A stretch of 64,000 nt of DNA from CAWJKP01 sp963843465 (GCA_963843465.1 CAWJKP010000002.1:1550001-1614000); one strand, 5' to 3'; shown: positions 45,237-54,313, counted from the stretch's first letter. Notes: generated by a model from the sequence alone, not told the origin. Translations and numbers: made by a program.

Positions 45237-45597
45237 CGTATCGGGCCGCTGATTGAAGCCCCTAGGGGTTGGGGAAGGGGTGCCGCTGTCGGCCGTGTCC
45301 GGCAGTGCCGCGCAGAGCACGGGTGGAGCATCCGCCCGTGGCACCCTTGTTCCTCTTTTTGACCCCGCGGCTTGACTCCGCCGCACGCACGGTCCATAAA
45401 AAGACCCGCCGTAGGCGGGGCAGGGACCTACGGCGGGCTAGATGCAAGATTTCTCTTGCTAAGGTTACTCTATTGCGCAATCTTGCCGCCGTCAACAACC
45501 GCGCGAGCGATTCTTCTCGCAAATCCCTCGTACAACTCTTTTGAGGTGGTACCTTGGCCTTGCAGAATGGGGAGATCATCCACCGAGAGGACGGACC
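45237..45597. other. Intergenic region before the interrupted yjbQ
   Basis: Contains the 11-bp hairpin CCCGCCGTAGG/CCTACGGCGGG (45405-45437). On the minus strand it is followed by TCTTTTTATGG, so it looks like a terminator for leftward transcripts, such as that of the integrase. I see no gene here. Confidence 0.6.
45398..45437 (-). terminator. Terminator-like hairpin, minus orientation
   Basis: 11-bp stem CCCGCCGTAGG/CCTACGGCGGG, then on the minus strand TCTTTTTA. It is in host DNA but would stop transcription from the integrase. Confidence 0.6.
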
Positions 45598-45722
45598 ATG
45601 AAGTCGCACACTGAGTACCTGACGTTCAATATCCCCTCCAAGATGGCCTTCCAGAACGTCACGCCGCAGGTTGAGGCTGCGGTGAAAAAGAGCGGGGTGA
45701 AGGAAGGGTTAGTCCTGGTGAA
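45598..45722 (+). pseudogene. Host yjbQ-family gene, 5' half (split by the element)
   Basis: ATG with a GAGAGGA site, then MKSHTEYLTFNIPSKMAFQNVTPQVEAAVKKSGVKEGLVLVN. The frame is then lost as the element begins. The other half starts at 55918. Joined at the 10-bp core they make a complete 140-residue protein of the UPF0047/YjbQ (secondary thiamine-phosphate synthase) family. Confidence 0.92.
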
Positions 45723-47314
45723 TACCTGGAATAACTCGTTACTGCTGAATCCGAATCCTGGAGGGTTCCGACGGCTTGAATCCGGCCACGGATTTCGTAC
45801 CGCCACCGCCGATGCTTGCGGTTCCGTTCCAGTTCTAAGGGAATGACGTAAACGCCCATCCGACAGCCATCCGGAGTGAGTCCGCCGAACACGTCCTGGA
45901 CCAGCACCCGCTTTTGTTCGTAAGTCATCCGCTCGGGGTCTTCGGCAGCCCGCATCAAGTCTCGCCGGCGAGAGCCTGTTAGTTGGCGGGCAATAGTCAC
46001 TTGCTCGGCCAGCCGTTTCCGATCCTCCGGTGAGAGTGTGCCGGCAAGCTGCGAGCGAATTCGCTCGGCGTCATCAGACAGTGACGTTTCCCGTCCGTTT
46101 AACTCTGTCAACTGTTGGTCCGCCTGCTCTTCGCTGATAGTGCCCTTGATGATGTACCGCATAAGCCGTTCCCGGCCGCTCTTGCTCTTGGCGATTTCGT
46201 TTTCGATCTGTTCCAATTGCTTGCGGAGTTTGGCAATCTCATCCCTATTTGGCTCGGCCGCAGCCAGTGCCTCTTCGATGGCCTTGGGGTTGCCCCAAAA
46301 GTCCAATAATTGAGATAGCACGGTTTCTTCCAATAGTTCTGCCGACACCCACGGGCGGAATGGCAAAGGACATTCGCACGCCCCGCCGCGGAGTGGATGG
46401 CGGTAGTAGCGCTTGCCGTGTCTTCCTGCTTGGCCAGTCATCGCGTATCCGCACCTCCCACAGAACACTACCCGCGCGAAGGTGTATTGGTGCTTGAGGT
46501 GCCCGTGGCAAAAGGTCTTGTTGGCTGCTGCTCTCCGCAGGACGGCCGCTATGGTCTCGGGTTCAAGTAGGGCCGGTATGGTAATGGGGATAGTCTCGTC
46601 AATGCGAAGTTTGGAGGACGACAAATGCTGGACCAAAACCCTCCCACACCTTTGCGTCAACGTCTTATGAAGAAACGAATGATTGATACCGTACTCGTTG
46701 GCGAGGTTTGCCATTGATTCGCCAGCTATGTAGCGGGCGGCAACGTCCTGTATCATCGCCTGCTTCGTCCGGTCGATCACCCAGTTATGACTTGCCCGAT
46801 CAAACGTGCGACCAAACGGAAGCTTGCCACAAGTCGGCCATCCCCGCTTGGCCCGCTCGATTCGGCTCTCCAGGCTCTTCTTGGCTTGCAGGCTCGCCTG
46901 GTAGCTGCCGATGCTGGCTGCCATAGCCAAATGCAAGCAGGTAGTGGGATCGAAAAGGTCCTGTTCCTGGGCGAGGACGAAGAATCGGACGCCATTATCC
47001 CGGAGAACCTGGAGCCCTACCAGGGACTGGCCATTATCGCGGCTCCATCGGTCGGGGTGAACAACGATCACCGCATTGAACGGCTGAGGTGATTGTTGAG
47101 CGTCGGCCAGCAATTGGTCCAACTTCTGCCGCTCCCACCCGGCCGTGGCGTGCTCTTGTCCAGCGTAGTGGCGGGTGATTCTTCCACCCAGTTGTTCGAC
47201 CGCGGCCCTGGTTTGCAAGTCTTGTGTCCGCAAGGAATCGCCCCGTCTCTCTTGTTTCTCCGTACTCACGCGGATCAGTGCCGCAAAGCGGAGTGGTGTG
47301 GCTGTGTTCGACAT
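45659..47314 (-). CDS. Large serine recombinase (integrase)
   Basis: A 551-residue serine integrase. Catalytic Ser17 lies in FAALIRVSTEKQ, followed by the resolvase domain (VIVVHPDRWSRDN). A Recombinase domain (about 200-300) follows, then a zinc ribbon (VVFCGRCGYAMTGQ with a later CECP), then a coiled coil (EIAKLRKQLEQIENEIAKSKSGRE). These insert phage-like elements between attP and attB. Its last 21 or so codons cross the left attachment core and use host DNA, so the C-terminus differs between the integrated and circular states. The ATG at 47314 has an AAGGAGG site. Confidence 0.93.
   Translation of the reverse strand: MSNTATPLRFAALIRVSTEKQERRGDSLRTQDLQTRAAVEQLGGRITRHYAGQEHATAGWERQKLDQLLADAQQSPQPFNAVIVVHPDRWSRDNGQSLVGLQVLRDNGVRFFVLAQEQDLFDPTTCLHLAMAASIGSYQASLQAKKSLESRIERAKRGWPTCGKLPFGRTFDRASHNWVIDRTKQAMIQDVAARYIAGESMANLANEYGINHSFLHKTLTQRCGRVLVQHLSSSKLRIDETIPITIPALLEPETIAAVLRRAAANKTFCHGHLKHQYTFARVVFCGRCGYAMTGQAGRHGKRYYRHPLRGGACECPLPFRPWVSAELLEETVLSQLLDFWGNPKAIEEALAAAEPNRDEIAKLRKQLEQIENEIAKSKSGRERLMRYIIKGTISEEQADQQLTELNGRETSLSDDAERIRSQLAGTLSPEDRKRLAEQVTIARQLTGSRRRDLMRAAEDPERMTYEQKRVLVQDVFGGLTPDGCRMGVYVIPLELERNRKHRRWRYEIRGRIQAVGTLQDSDSAVTSYSRYSPGLTLPSPRSFSPQPQPAA
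45713..45722. other. attL core of the integrative element
   Basis: TCCTGGTGAA, identical to 55908-55917. The 18 bases at 45728-45745 (GGAATAACTCGTTACTGC) are one arm of the reconstructed attP. Confidence 0.9.
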
Positions 47315-47428
47315 GCCTCCTTGACCTTTCCCTTGACCGGGTGTTGAAGGAAATGGGCGGCGTGGCTGACCGGTCAAGGTAAATCAGCCCGGGTCGGGGG
47401 ATCAATCCCTCACCGTGCCGCCCGTCTA

Positions 47429-48001
47429 TCATACTGATAGGTAGCGATGAACTGTCATCCGAGTGACGTTCAGGGCGGTGGCGATCTCGTCCATCGTAAG
47501 GCCCTTCTCGCGTAACTGCTTTGCCCGATGCGGCTTGGCCTTGGTCGTGCCCCGCTTCCGCCCCTTGTAAACCCCCTCGGCCTTGGCCGCTTCGATGCCA
47601 TCCCGCTGTCGCTCCCGCCTGGTCTCTTGTTCCATTTCGGCCACGCCGAACAACACCGCGGCAATCATCTTCCCGATGCTGCCGTTGAAGTCAATTTGCT
47701 GGGTGACGGAGACCACCCGCAACTTCTTGTCGCACCACTCGCAAAGCGTGCTGATCCCGTCCCGCACCGAGCGGGACAACCGATCCAGCTTGTAGACAAG
47801 GACCAAATCGTGCTCGCCGTTGAAGATGGCCGCCTGAAGCCTCTTGAACTCCGGGCGGTCAAGGTTGTCGCCCGTCTCCTTGTCCACGTACCACTCAACG
47901 TCCGTCGAGCCGTTTCCCTTCAACCACTTCTCGATCTCGTTACGCTGGCCCGCCTCGTTTTGCCCCACGGTACTGACGCGGACGTAGGCCGCCGGTTTCA
48001 T
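47429..48001 (-). CDS. Small serine resolvase/invertase
   Basis: A 190-residue serine recombinase of the resolvase/invertase group: Ser10 in AAYVRVSTVGQ, LVLVYKLDRLSRSV, QIDFNGSIGKMIAAVLFGVAEMEQE and a C-terminal HTH (KGLTMDEIATALNVTRMTVHRYL). It may resolve cointegrates or invert DNA in the element. ATG 48001 with a GAGGAGAG site. Confidence 0.9.
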   Translation of the reverse strand: MKPAAYVRVSTVGQNEAGQRNEIEKWLKGNGSTDVEWYVDKETGDNLDRPEFKRLQAAIFNGEHDLVLVYKLDRLSRSVRDGISTLCEWCDKKLRVVSVTQQIDFNGSIGKMIAAVLFGVAEMEQETRRERQRDGIEAAKAEGVYKGRKRGTTKAKPHRAKQLREKGLTMDEIATALNVTRMTVHRYLSV

Positions 48002-48244
48002 CGCTCGCTCTCCTCTAAATAGGGGTAATTGAACCACTAAATAGAGTATACCCCAATAGTTACAGTTCGGGAAGCCCTGAATCGTGGGAAAAACAAACGC
48101 TTTTAGACCAAATTGGCTGGCCGACCCTATTCGTTACGTTGGCTTTGGCCGGTTTTCCGGCGGTGGGTATAGTGGACCCAAGAAACTGGACCACGACTTT
48201 AGGTCGAAATCGTGGTAGGATTGGTCCAGACTTGGGAGGGTTAC

Positions 48245-48535
48245 ATGGGAGCGAAACGACGGCGGATCGAGGCTGGCGTGAAGGCGAAGGTGGCGTTGGC
48301 AGCGATGCGGGGGGACCGCACGACGAGCCAATTGGTGTCCCAGTTCGGCGTTCATTCGACGCAGATCGGTCAATGGAAACGGCGTCTGCTTGACGGTGCA
48401 GCGGAGTTGTTCTCCGACGACCGTCGCCGCGAGGTCCAGGGCCAGGACGCGTTAATCGCCGAGTTGTATGAGCAGATCGGGCGGCTTCAAATGGAGGCGG
48501 CCTGGTTGAAAAAAAAAGTTGCCCGACTCGATTGA
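48245..48535 (+). CDS. IS3-family OrfA
   Basis: A 96-residue HTH protein (GAKRRRIEAGVKAKVALAAMRGDRTTSQLVSQFGVHSTQIGQWKRRLLDGAAELF) with a C-terminal leucine zipper (IGRLQMEAAWLKKKVARLD). The last codons lie on nine adenines followed by G, which allow a -1 ribosomal slip into OrfB. Confidence 0.9.
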   Translation: MGAKRRRIEAGVKAKVALAAMRGDRTTSQLVSQFGVHSTQIGQWKRRLLDGAAELFSDDRRREVQGQDALIAELYEQIGRLQMEAAWLKKKVARLD

Positions 48536-49342
48536 GTTCAAGCGGGAGTGTATCGAAACGGACCATTTGCGGCTGAGCGTTCGCCGGCAATGCGAGCTGC
48601 TGGGCTTGAACCGATCAAGTTGGTACTACGAGGCGGTGGGCGAGTCGCCGGAGAACCTGGCGTTGATGCGTCGGATCGACGAGCAGTACCTGAGGAAACC
48701 CTACTACGGCAGCCGGAAGATGGCGGAGGTGATGGGCATCGATCGCAAGCGGGCGCAGCGGCTGATGCGGTTGATGGGCCTGGAGGCGATTTACCCCAAG
48801 CCGCGTCTGTCGCAGAACACGAAGGAACACCGGACTTACCCCTATTTGTTGCGGGATGTGAAGATCGTGCGCCCGACCAGGTGTGGTCCAGCGACATCAC
48901 CTACGTGCCCATGCCCCAGGGCTGGATGTACTTGACGGTGGTCATGGACTGGTTCAGCCGTTACGTCCTGTCGTGGCGGTTGTCGAACACCTTGGATGGA
49001 TGGTTTTGTTTGGAGGCGTTGGAGGAAGCATTGGGCGGCGGCACGCCGGAGATCTTCAACACGGACCAGGGCGTGCAGTACACGGCCGAAGCGTTTACCG
49101 GTCGCCTGGAGAAGGCGGGCGTGGCCGTGAGCATGGATGGGCGTGGCCGCTGGATGGACAACGTATTCGTGGAGCGTTTGTGGCGGACGGTGAAGTATGA
49201 GCACCTCTACCTGCACGACTATGCGACGCCGCGAGCCTTGCAGGCGGGCCTGGCGGCCTACTTTCCGGACTACAACGAGGAGCGGATTCATGCGGCCTTG
49301 GACTACCAAACGCCGATGGCGGTCTACCATGAAACAACATGA
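48509..49342 (+). pseudogene. IS3-family OrfB (DDE transposase), one frameshift
   Basis: The slip from OrfA gives KKKLPDSIEFKRECIETDHLRLSVRRQCELLGL, then YLRKPYYGSRKMAEVMGIDRKRAQRLMRLMGL. Near 48868 the frame changes and the DDE domain continues: QVWSSDITYVPMPQGWMYLTVVMDWFSRYVLSW (first Asp), EIFNTDQGVQYTAEAF (second Asp) and DNVFVERLWRTVKYEHLYL (Glu). All three catalytic residues survive, so the break may be an error. Confidence 0.85.
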
Positions 49343-49520
49343 GCCGACGATAATGTGTCATCATAATGACTCACTTTCGCGCACAAATGGGAAAATCAAA
49401 CGGTACTCATAGCGGTGGGTGCGACTCTGCGGCCGCGCGAGACCTGGGAAGGGTCTCGCGGGCCGCCAGTCCTCTCTACCTAAGAAATCGCGTTTCGTGG
49501 TCTAGACAAACGGGTCCACT

Positions 49521-49764
49521 TCAGGGTAAGGGGCTGGCGGGCTGTTGGTCTTCTCCCGGCCTCCGGCTTGTTATACTCCCCAGGGCTTGCAAATTCGGGG
49601 CAATTTCTTTCATTTTGTTCCACAGTAACGCTGTCGATCCAAACGCCTAATGATGATTAGGGGCTTTACCTCTTGTGGGTGGTACGTTAAAATCGTGATA
49701 TTCCGAGGAGCACTTTCATTTACCAGACTTGCTCCAAAAGCCCCCATTTCAAGGAGAACGGACG
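49521..49764. other. Region between the IS and the next small gene
   Basis: No gene seen. It should contain the promoter of 49765; an AAGGAGAACGG site lies just before that start. Confidence 0.4.
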
Positions 49765-50043
49765 ATGGCGAAGAAACCCACCACTCCCCAGCCGACGGCC
49801 CCCAAGCCCAAGAAGTTGAGCCGCATGGCTGCCGCCGCAATGGCCATCCGGGGCATGACCGACCAGACCACCACGGAGGATTTGGTTAAGGCAGCCGACG
49901 CCCTTTACACCGAATCGGGCGGCACCAGCGACATGCAGAAGTCGCGGGACTGGGTCAACGAGGTCCTGAAAGTGGCCCAAGCGTTGGGCGTGATCGTGGT
50001 GGAAGAGGTCCGCACCAAGACGATCAGCCGCAAGGCGTCCTAG
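49765..50043 (+). CDS. Small helical protein of unknown function
   Basis: A 92-residue protein starting at an ATG with AAGGAGAACGG upstream. It has a Pro/Lys/Ala-rich N-terminus, then MAAAAMAIRGMTDQTTTEDLVKAADALY and NEVLKVAQALGVIVVEE. I recognise no family. A terminator follows it, so it is probably transcribed alone. Its role in the element is unknown. Confidence 0.6.
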   Translation: MAKKPTTPQPTAPKPKKLSRMAAAAMAIRGMTDQTTTEDLVKAADALYTESGGTSDMQKSRDWVNEVLKVAQALGVIVVEEVRTKTISRKAS

Positions 50044-50073
50044 GCATCCAGGGCACAGCGTTGAGCCCGGCGT

Positions 50074-50112
50074 GGCCCGCCTTGGCCAGCTAGGTGAGGC
50101 GGGCCTTTTCCG
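50074..50112 (+). terminator. Rho-independent terminator
   Basis: Stem GGCCCGCCT (50074-50082) with AGGCGGGCC (50097-50105), followed by TTTTCCGCTT. Confidence 0.85.
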
Positions 50113-50454
50113 CTTCCATAACGCGGCGGGGGGGGTGCGATTGCTCCCCTAGTTTGCACTTCCCCGGCGATGTTGCTAGACTGATTGGTGCTGGGCTTGT
50201 TTTTCGGCCCCGCTCACGACCTGAAAACCGGAGGTGCCGATCTAACCAACACGACAACCAAATAGCCATACCTCTTCGCCGTCTCGGGAAAACTGCAACA
50301 TTTTCAAAGCAGATAGGCGTCTGGGCTGGCTCCCGCAAGGGAGCCACTGGACGTTGTTTCTGCTTGGCCTGTTGCAGGGCTTCCCGGGAGCGCGGACGGT
50401 GTGCTCCCTGTTTTTTTTGGCTAAGCAATCAAGCAAATTGGTGCGGTGAAGACC
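50113..50454. other. Intergenic region
   Basis: No gene seen. A G/C-rich start, then an AT-rich right end (TGTTTTTTTTGG). It probably holds the promoter for the nuclease-like gene. Confidence 0.4.
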
Positions 50455-51573
50455 ATGAGTGCCTTATCTGAAACCCTCGAATCGATTCGCGCAAAGATTG
50501 CGGCGGTTCGGGCTAAGAACCAGAACTTGAGCGAGGAGGACACGAAGCTTGCCCTTATCAATCCGGTTCTTTGTGCGTTAGGGTGGACGGTTGGCAACCT
50601 GGAGGACGTGCGGTGCGAGTACAGGCGGACCCCCACCAGCAATCCTGTTGACTATGCCCTTCTGGTTCAGACAGACCCTAAGCTGCTCTTGGAGGCTAAG
50701 GCCCTGGGGCAGCCTGTGGAGGGTGGCAAGTGGGGCGACCAGATTATGGGATACGCCGGCAATGCTGGAATCGAGTGGGTGATCCTCACGAACGGCGATG
50801 AGTACCGCATTTACAACGCCTGCGCGAAGGTGCCTTTGGAGCAAAAGTTGTTTCGCAGTGTGCGTCTTACCAACCCTGCCGATCCGACCGAGGAAACCCT
50901 GGCTTTGCTCTCCAAAGAACGGTTCAACGCCCTCCCGGCGCAATGGCAAATGCACTTTGCCGACAGGCAAGTTCATGCCGCGATTAAAAACCTGTTCTCG
51001 GAATCTCCCGAGTCTCTTTCTCATCTCGTTTCTTTCGTCAAGAAGCACGTTACGGGACTGAACCCCAAGGAGATAAAGTCGAGTCTAGCCCGACTGCGGG
51101 TTGGATTTCTAACCCGACTGCGGGTTGAATTTCCGGTTGACCACAGCAAGCCCGCTGACGAACCCGAGCCGAGCAAGTCGGCTGAGGGTGTGGCCCCGGT
51201 AGACTACATTGCTTTCTGGAAGCCGATCCGAACCGAGAGCAACGGATTGTTCGCGGGGAAGCCGGCTGACAGGCGGTGGATTGCCAAATGGATTCGGGGA
51301 ATCTGCCTCTCCCTGGTAGTCCTCGACCACGAGTGCCGCGTGGAGATCGAGTTCAACGACGAGAACAGGCAAAAACAACGAGACAAAGTCTTGGAGCTTC
51401 TCCGGGCCGGCAAGTATCCACGTGAACTCCACGAGTCGCCGAAATGCGTCTCTGTGCGTTTCAGCGTTCTCGACAAGGGGATAAAGGACCGCGACAACTG
51501 GCCTGAGATACACGAGAAGCTCAAGTCGCTCGGTGAGCAAATCCACAAAGCGCTGATGGAATCGGATGTTTAG
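50455..51573 (+). CDS. Standalone nuclease-like protein (HsdR N-terminal domain plus DUF4268-like C-terminus)
   Basis: A 372-residue protein. Residues about 25-100 match the type I restriction HsdR N-terminal nuclease: Asp66 in NPVDYALL and Glu80-Ala-Lys82 in PKLLLEAKALG form the PD-(D/E)XK motif, and GDQIMGYAGNAGIEWVILTNGDEYRIYN follows. The C-terminal 150 residues (VDYIAFWKPIRTES, RRWIAKWIRGICLSLVVLDHECRVEIEF, ELLRAGKYPRELHE) look like DUF4268. No helicase or methyltransferase is linked. It could be a defence nuclease or a degenerate restriction subunit. A 25-base tandem duplication (about 51093-51142) inserts a repeated LARLRVGF/LTRLRVEF. Confidence 0.75.
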   Translation: MSALSETLESIRAKIAAVRAKNQNLSEEDTKLALINPVLCALGWTVGNLEDVRCEYRRTPTSNPVDYALLVQTDPKLLLEAKALGQPVEGGKWGDQIMGYAGNAGIEWVILTNGDEYRIYNACAKVPLEQKLFRSVRLTNPADPTEETLALLSKERFNALPAQWQMHFADRQVHAAIKNLFSESPESLSHLVSFVKKHVTGLNPKEIKSSLARLRVGFLTRLRVEFPVDHSKPADEPEPSKSAEGVAPVDYIAFWKPIRTESNGLFAGKPADRRWIAKWIRGICLSLVVLDHECRVEIEFNDENRQKQRDKVLELLRAGKYPRELHESPKCVSVRFSVLDKGIKDRDNWPEIHEKLKSLGEQIHKALMESDV

Positions 51574-51935
51574 CTTGCGGCTCGACACGTGACTTACAAA
51601 TCGTTGCGATTGGCGATTACACCCAGCACGCCAACCATAAAGGGAGGGTACTCGTTACTTTGTCAGTCCGATCCGTCCTTATAGTGCGTGATAGTTGGGT
51701 GGTCGATCCGCTAAATGACGGCCCAGTCATGTCGTCCCGGCCAATCCCGTTCCGAGGAGGTCTTTCTGTGGCTCCGAGGCTGGTTCGGAGAGACGGGCCG
51801 GATCGCAGTCTGGACGCGTGGTCGGCTTTGCCTGCGGCTGGCAGATTTGGCTCGGAGACTCGGGACCAGACCTCGGACCGTTTCCAAGCAATTGACGTTC
51901 ACGTCACTTGACGAGCAAGGGTAAGGAGAAATGAA
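51574..51935. other. Intergenic region
   Basis: No gene I can support. There are short open frames on the plus strand, but none has a convincing motif. A GTAAGGAGAAATGAAATG site serves the gene at 51936. Confidence 0.4.
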
Positions 51936-52337
51936 ATGACCGCAGTTCTCGTGTGTCTGTTGGCAATCGCTCAGGCTCCTGTAACCGCCGACTCAATCAA
52001 TGCCGGCCTGATGCCCGGATTGCAGAAGCAGGGGGTTCCGGCTATTTCGAAGGGACCTCATCAGAGGCCAGGCAAGCCCCCCCGCGTTGCCAGGATCTGG
52101 ACAGTTGGCGAACTGACGAAGAAGTTCGGCGAGCCGACAAGCAGGACTTCCTGGCATGTTGTCGAGATGCTGAACAAGACGGGCAAGCACGACAGCTATC
52201 CTAGCGAGCGTTGGGAGTGGAAACTGGACGACGGCACTGTACGGGCTGACTTTGCCATTCGGGGCTATGGACAGAGCAACAAGGCCGAGACACTGCGGTT
52301 GCAAATCTACACCGTTTCGCTCATCCGCCCCAAGTGA
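51936..52337 (+). CDS. Small secreted protein, SmpA/OmlA-like fold possible
   Basis: A 133-residue protein with a signal peptide (MTAVLVCLLAIAQAPVTAD). The body includes ARIWTVGELTKKFGEPTSRTSWHVVEML and YPSERWEWKLDDGTVRADF, a pattern like SmpA/BamE-type domains (helix, then a turn with FGxP, then strands). The gene two positions downstream shares FYEKFGKPASLRD. No known function. AAGGAG site before ATG 51936; an overlapping ATG at 51931 is out of frame. Confidence 0.6.
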   Translation: MTAVLVCLLAIAQAPVTADSINAGLMPGLQKQGVPAISKGPHQRPGKPPRVARIWTVGELTKKFGEPTSRTSWHVVEMLNKTGKHDSYPSERWEWKLDDGTVRADFAIRGYGQSNKAETLRLQIYTVSLIRPK

Positions 52338-52370
52338 CTCTTTGTAGCAGGTCAGCCAAGGGGCATGCGT

Positions 52371-52478
52371 TACCCCCTAACCTCGTCGTACAGCCGCTCG
52401 AAGTCCCACAACTCATCCACGATCCCCGCGACCATCGCCGCCGGCAGCCGATAGCGGTAGCTGTTTTCTAGCGCCCAA
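52371..52478 (-). pseudogene. Short C-terminal remnant of an IS1-like or similar protein
   Basis: On the minus strand a frame reads ALENSYRYRLPAAMVAGIVDELWDFERLYDEVRG and then stops. This resembles the last residues of planctomycete insertion-sequence proteins, but no start or catalytic part remains. A low-confidence call. Confidence 0.3.
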
Positions 52479-52641
52479 GGGCACCCGAGTCAAGGTGCTT
52501 GATTGGAGGATGGGGGGTGGGCTCCAAGTTCTTGTACTTGACGGCCCGACCATCGGCCGAAAGGGCTGGTTGCCGTCCGAATTCGTCCGGTAAGGTGGCG
52601 GGCGGGCAGCTTACCATAGTTCACTACCAAGGAGCGTTGAA

Positions 52642-53088
52642 ATGAGAAGGTTAATTCTGTGCTCGTGTCTGACGTTCGTGTGCGGTTGTGGCAGTTCACC
52701 GACCCCCGCGGTGGCTCCGGCTCAACCGGCCCCGGCTGCCACCAACAGAGCCACAACGAGTACGCCGGCCCCTGAGTTTCCCAAGCCGGCCCTCGATTGC
52801 GACACGTTCAAGGACCGGGTACTCAAGGACCGCGGTAAGGTCATAACCAAGCAGGCGTTCTATGAGAAGTTCGGGAAGCCGGCGTCCCTCCGAGATGTTG
52901 TGCAGCACTCTCAGCCCCACTATGGCTCTTACTCAGCCCAAGACGCTGGGAGGGCGATGCAGCAGGCTCTCTTGGCTGGACCCCCGAGCATTATCCTAAC
53001 GTACAACTTGAGCGATGGTGTCGCCGAGGTCTCTGCGGTCGTCGTCAAGGGCGGATGGCGTGTGTCTACAGCAAAACAGGTTCAATAA
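52642..53088 (+). CDS. Small lipoprotein of unknown function
   Basis: A 148-residue protein with a lipobox-like signal (LILCSCLTFVCGCGSSP), a Pro/Ala/Thr-rich linker, then a domain with KQAFYEKFGKPASLRDVVQHSQPHYG and PSIILTYNLSDGVAEVSAVVVKGG. It shares the FGKPxS pattern with the secreted protein at 51936. Likely anchored in a membrane facing outward. Confidence 0.6.
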   Translation: MRRLILCSCLTFVCGCGSSPTPAVAPAQPAPAATNRATTSTPAPEFPKPALDCDTFKDRVLKDRGKVITKQAFYEKFGKPASLRDVVQHSQPHYGSYSAQDAGRAMQQALLAGPPSIILTYNLSDGVAEVSAVVVKGGWRVSTAKQVQ

Positions 53089-53408
53089 GGAGCGGCGTGA
53101 TGAACGACAATCTGGACTGGTAATGAGGTAACAGGCAAACCGCCTTCGCATCCCACAAAGTATGGGTGGCTGCCCATTGTTCCCCTCGGTGTACCATTTA
53201 TCACTACCCTGCGTCTCGCAGGCTCAATTGAGGTGGGGGTTCTTTTGGTACTAGGTTGTGGGGTGCCTACAGCCTGGTACGATTTTCGACATTCTGTGTT
53301 GGGTAGGGTGGGTGTACAGGTAATGGTCTCCCTTGGGCGGCACAGGCACCCGTCCGGTGTCGGGGCTGATTGGCCGTCGCCCGTCCCATTGCCTTTTCCC
53401 GTTCCCTA
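53089..53408. other. Intergenic region
   Basis: No gene or obvious repeat seen. Confidence 0.4.
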
Positions 53409-53942
53409 CTAACCGTGCTTCTTGTTCAGCCCTTCCATTCGCTTCCAAAACACTTTCAGCAATGCGTCCGCGTGTTCAAACGGGTCAGGCTCCCGACGAT
53501 AGACCAGCTCGTGGCAATGCCGGCAACCGAAGTAACGGGCATCGTCCGGCAAGTAGAGAATCCCCACCCGCCGGTTGCACGGGATGCCGCCAACGACTAG
53601 CGGACAGGTGAACCACCACCGCTGACCGCCATAGTATGGCTGGCTCGTCTGTAGCCGGATCGGAAGGGAAACATCCTCAAAATCGGCACCATCGGAATCG
53701 TCCCAAGAATCATTCCAGCGGTAGGAAATCAGAAGGAAAGGTCTACAATAATGGTCGAGAACGGTTGAGAAGTCTACGCGGAAAGGCTGCTCGCCGAACT
53801 GGTCATTCCAAGAGCGAGCGCCCGTCCGCCCGACGTAGAGCATCCCATTTCTGGCCAGGTCGCCTACGTCGATCGTGTAGCACTCTTCGACCGACGTTTT
53901 CCCCGAATGCCGATCCCACCTTCCGCTGCCGGGTCCGCCCAT
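53409..53942 (-). CDS. Zinc-ribbon protein found in mobile contexts
   Basis: A 177-residue protein starting MGGPGSGRW. Its C-terminal half has YGGQRWWFTCPLVVGGIPCNRRVGILYLPDDARYFGCRHCHELVYRRE, with four cysteines (FTCP, IPCN, FGCRHC) as a likely zinc ribbon. No catalytic motif was seen. I have no firm family name. Its neighbours are recombinase genes, so it may belong to the element's own functions. Confidence 0.6.
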   Translation of the reverse strand: MGGPGSGRWDRHSGKTSVEECYTIDVGDLARNGMLYVGRTGARSWNDQFGEQPFRVDFSTVLDHYCRPFLLISYRWNDSWDDSDGADFEDVSLPIRLQTSQPYYGGQRWWFTCPLVVGGIPCNRRVGILYLPDDARYFGCRHCHELVYRREPDPFEHADALLKVFWKRMEGLNKKHG

Positions 53943-54162
53943 GCCTTGTACCTGCTTTTTTGCCTAAATCGTTAAGAAGTCACGCCCCGCGGATGTCGGA
54001 GGCTTCATGTCTGATTTGGCCGGTGCCCGTCCGATTGCCTCTCTGTCTCGTCATACCTGTGTATACTAATGGTTTCTGGGTGGGCAAAAGGCGGTCTGTA
54101 GACACCCCGAAAAGCCCTGTTTTCAGGGGTGAAAGTCAATAAATGGGCATCGGAAAGCCGCG

Positions 54163-54313
54163 AAAACTTATACATACCTTCTTTCCACCAACCTTGTACA
54201 CGTCGTTTCAGCCAGTCAGTCGGCATCGGGAACCCACCAAAACTTATACACGTGCTTTCAGCCAGTTGTAGACTGCCAGCGACGAAAACTTATACGCCTC
54301 GTTTCAGCCAGTT
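54163..54313. repeat. Partial repeats of the recombinase 3' end
   Basis: The motif AAAACTTATAC occurs at 54163, 54239 and 54285, and the motif TTTCAGCCAGT at about 54206, 54256 and 54302. Each pair encodes, on the minus strand, a copy of the final WLKRGV-like tail of the recombinase at 54290. This looks like repeated local duplication of the gene end. Confidence 0.75.

Larger units (their letters stand above)
48171..49520. mobile_element. IS3-family insertion sequence (about 1.35 kb)
   Basis: Ends match as inverted repeats: AGTGGACCC at 48171 and its reverse complement GGGTCCACT at 49512-49520; the pattern continues as GTGGACCC, six bases, CT, one base, GACCACG. Two overlapping ORFs with an A9G slippery site are inside. 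I see no clear target duplication. It lies within the integrative element. Confidence 0.85.

Noticed and set aside
51715..51924. A 69-codon frame with an HTH-like hint
   Set aside because: No ribosome-binding site and no motif strong enough; it is Arg-rich and may be chance.
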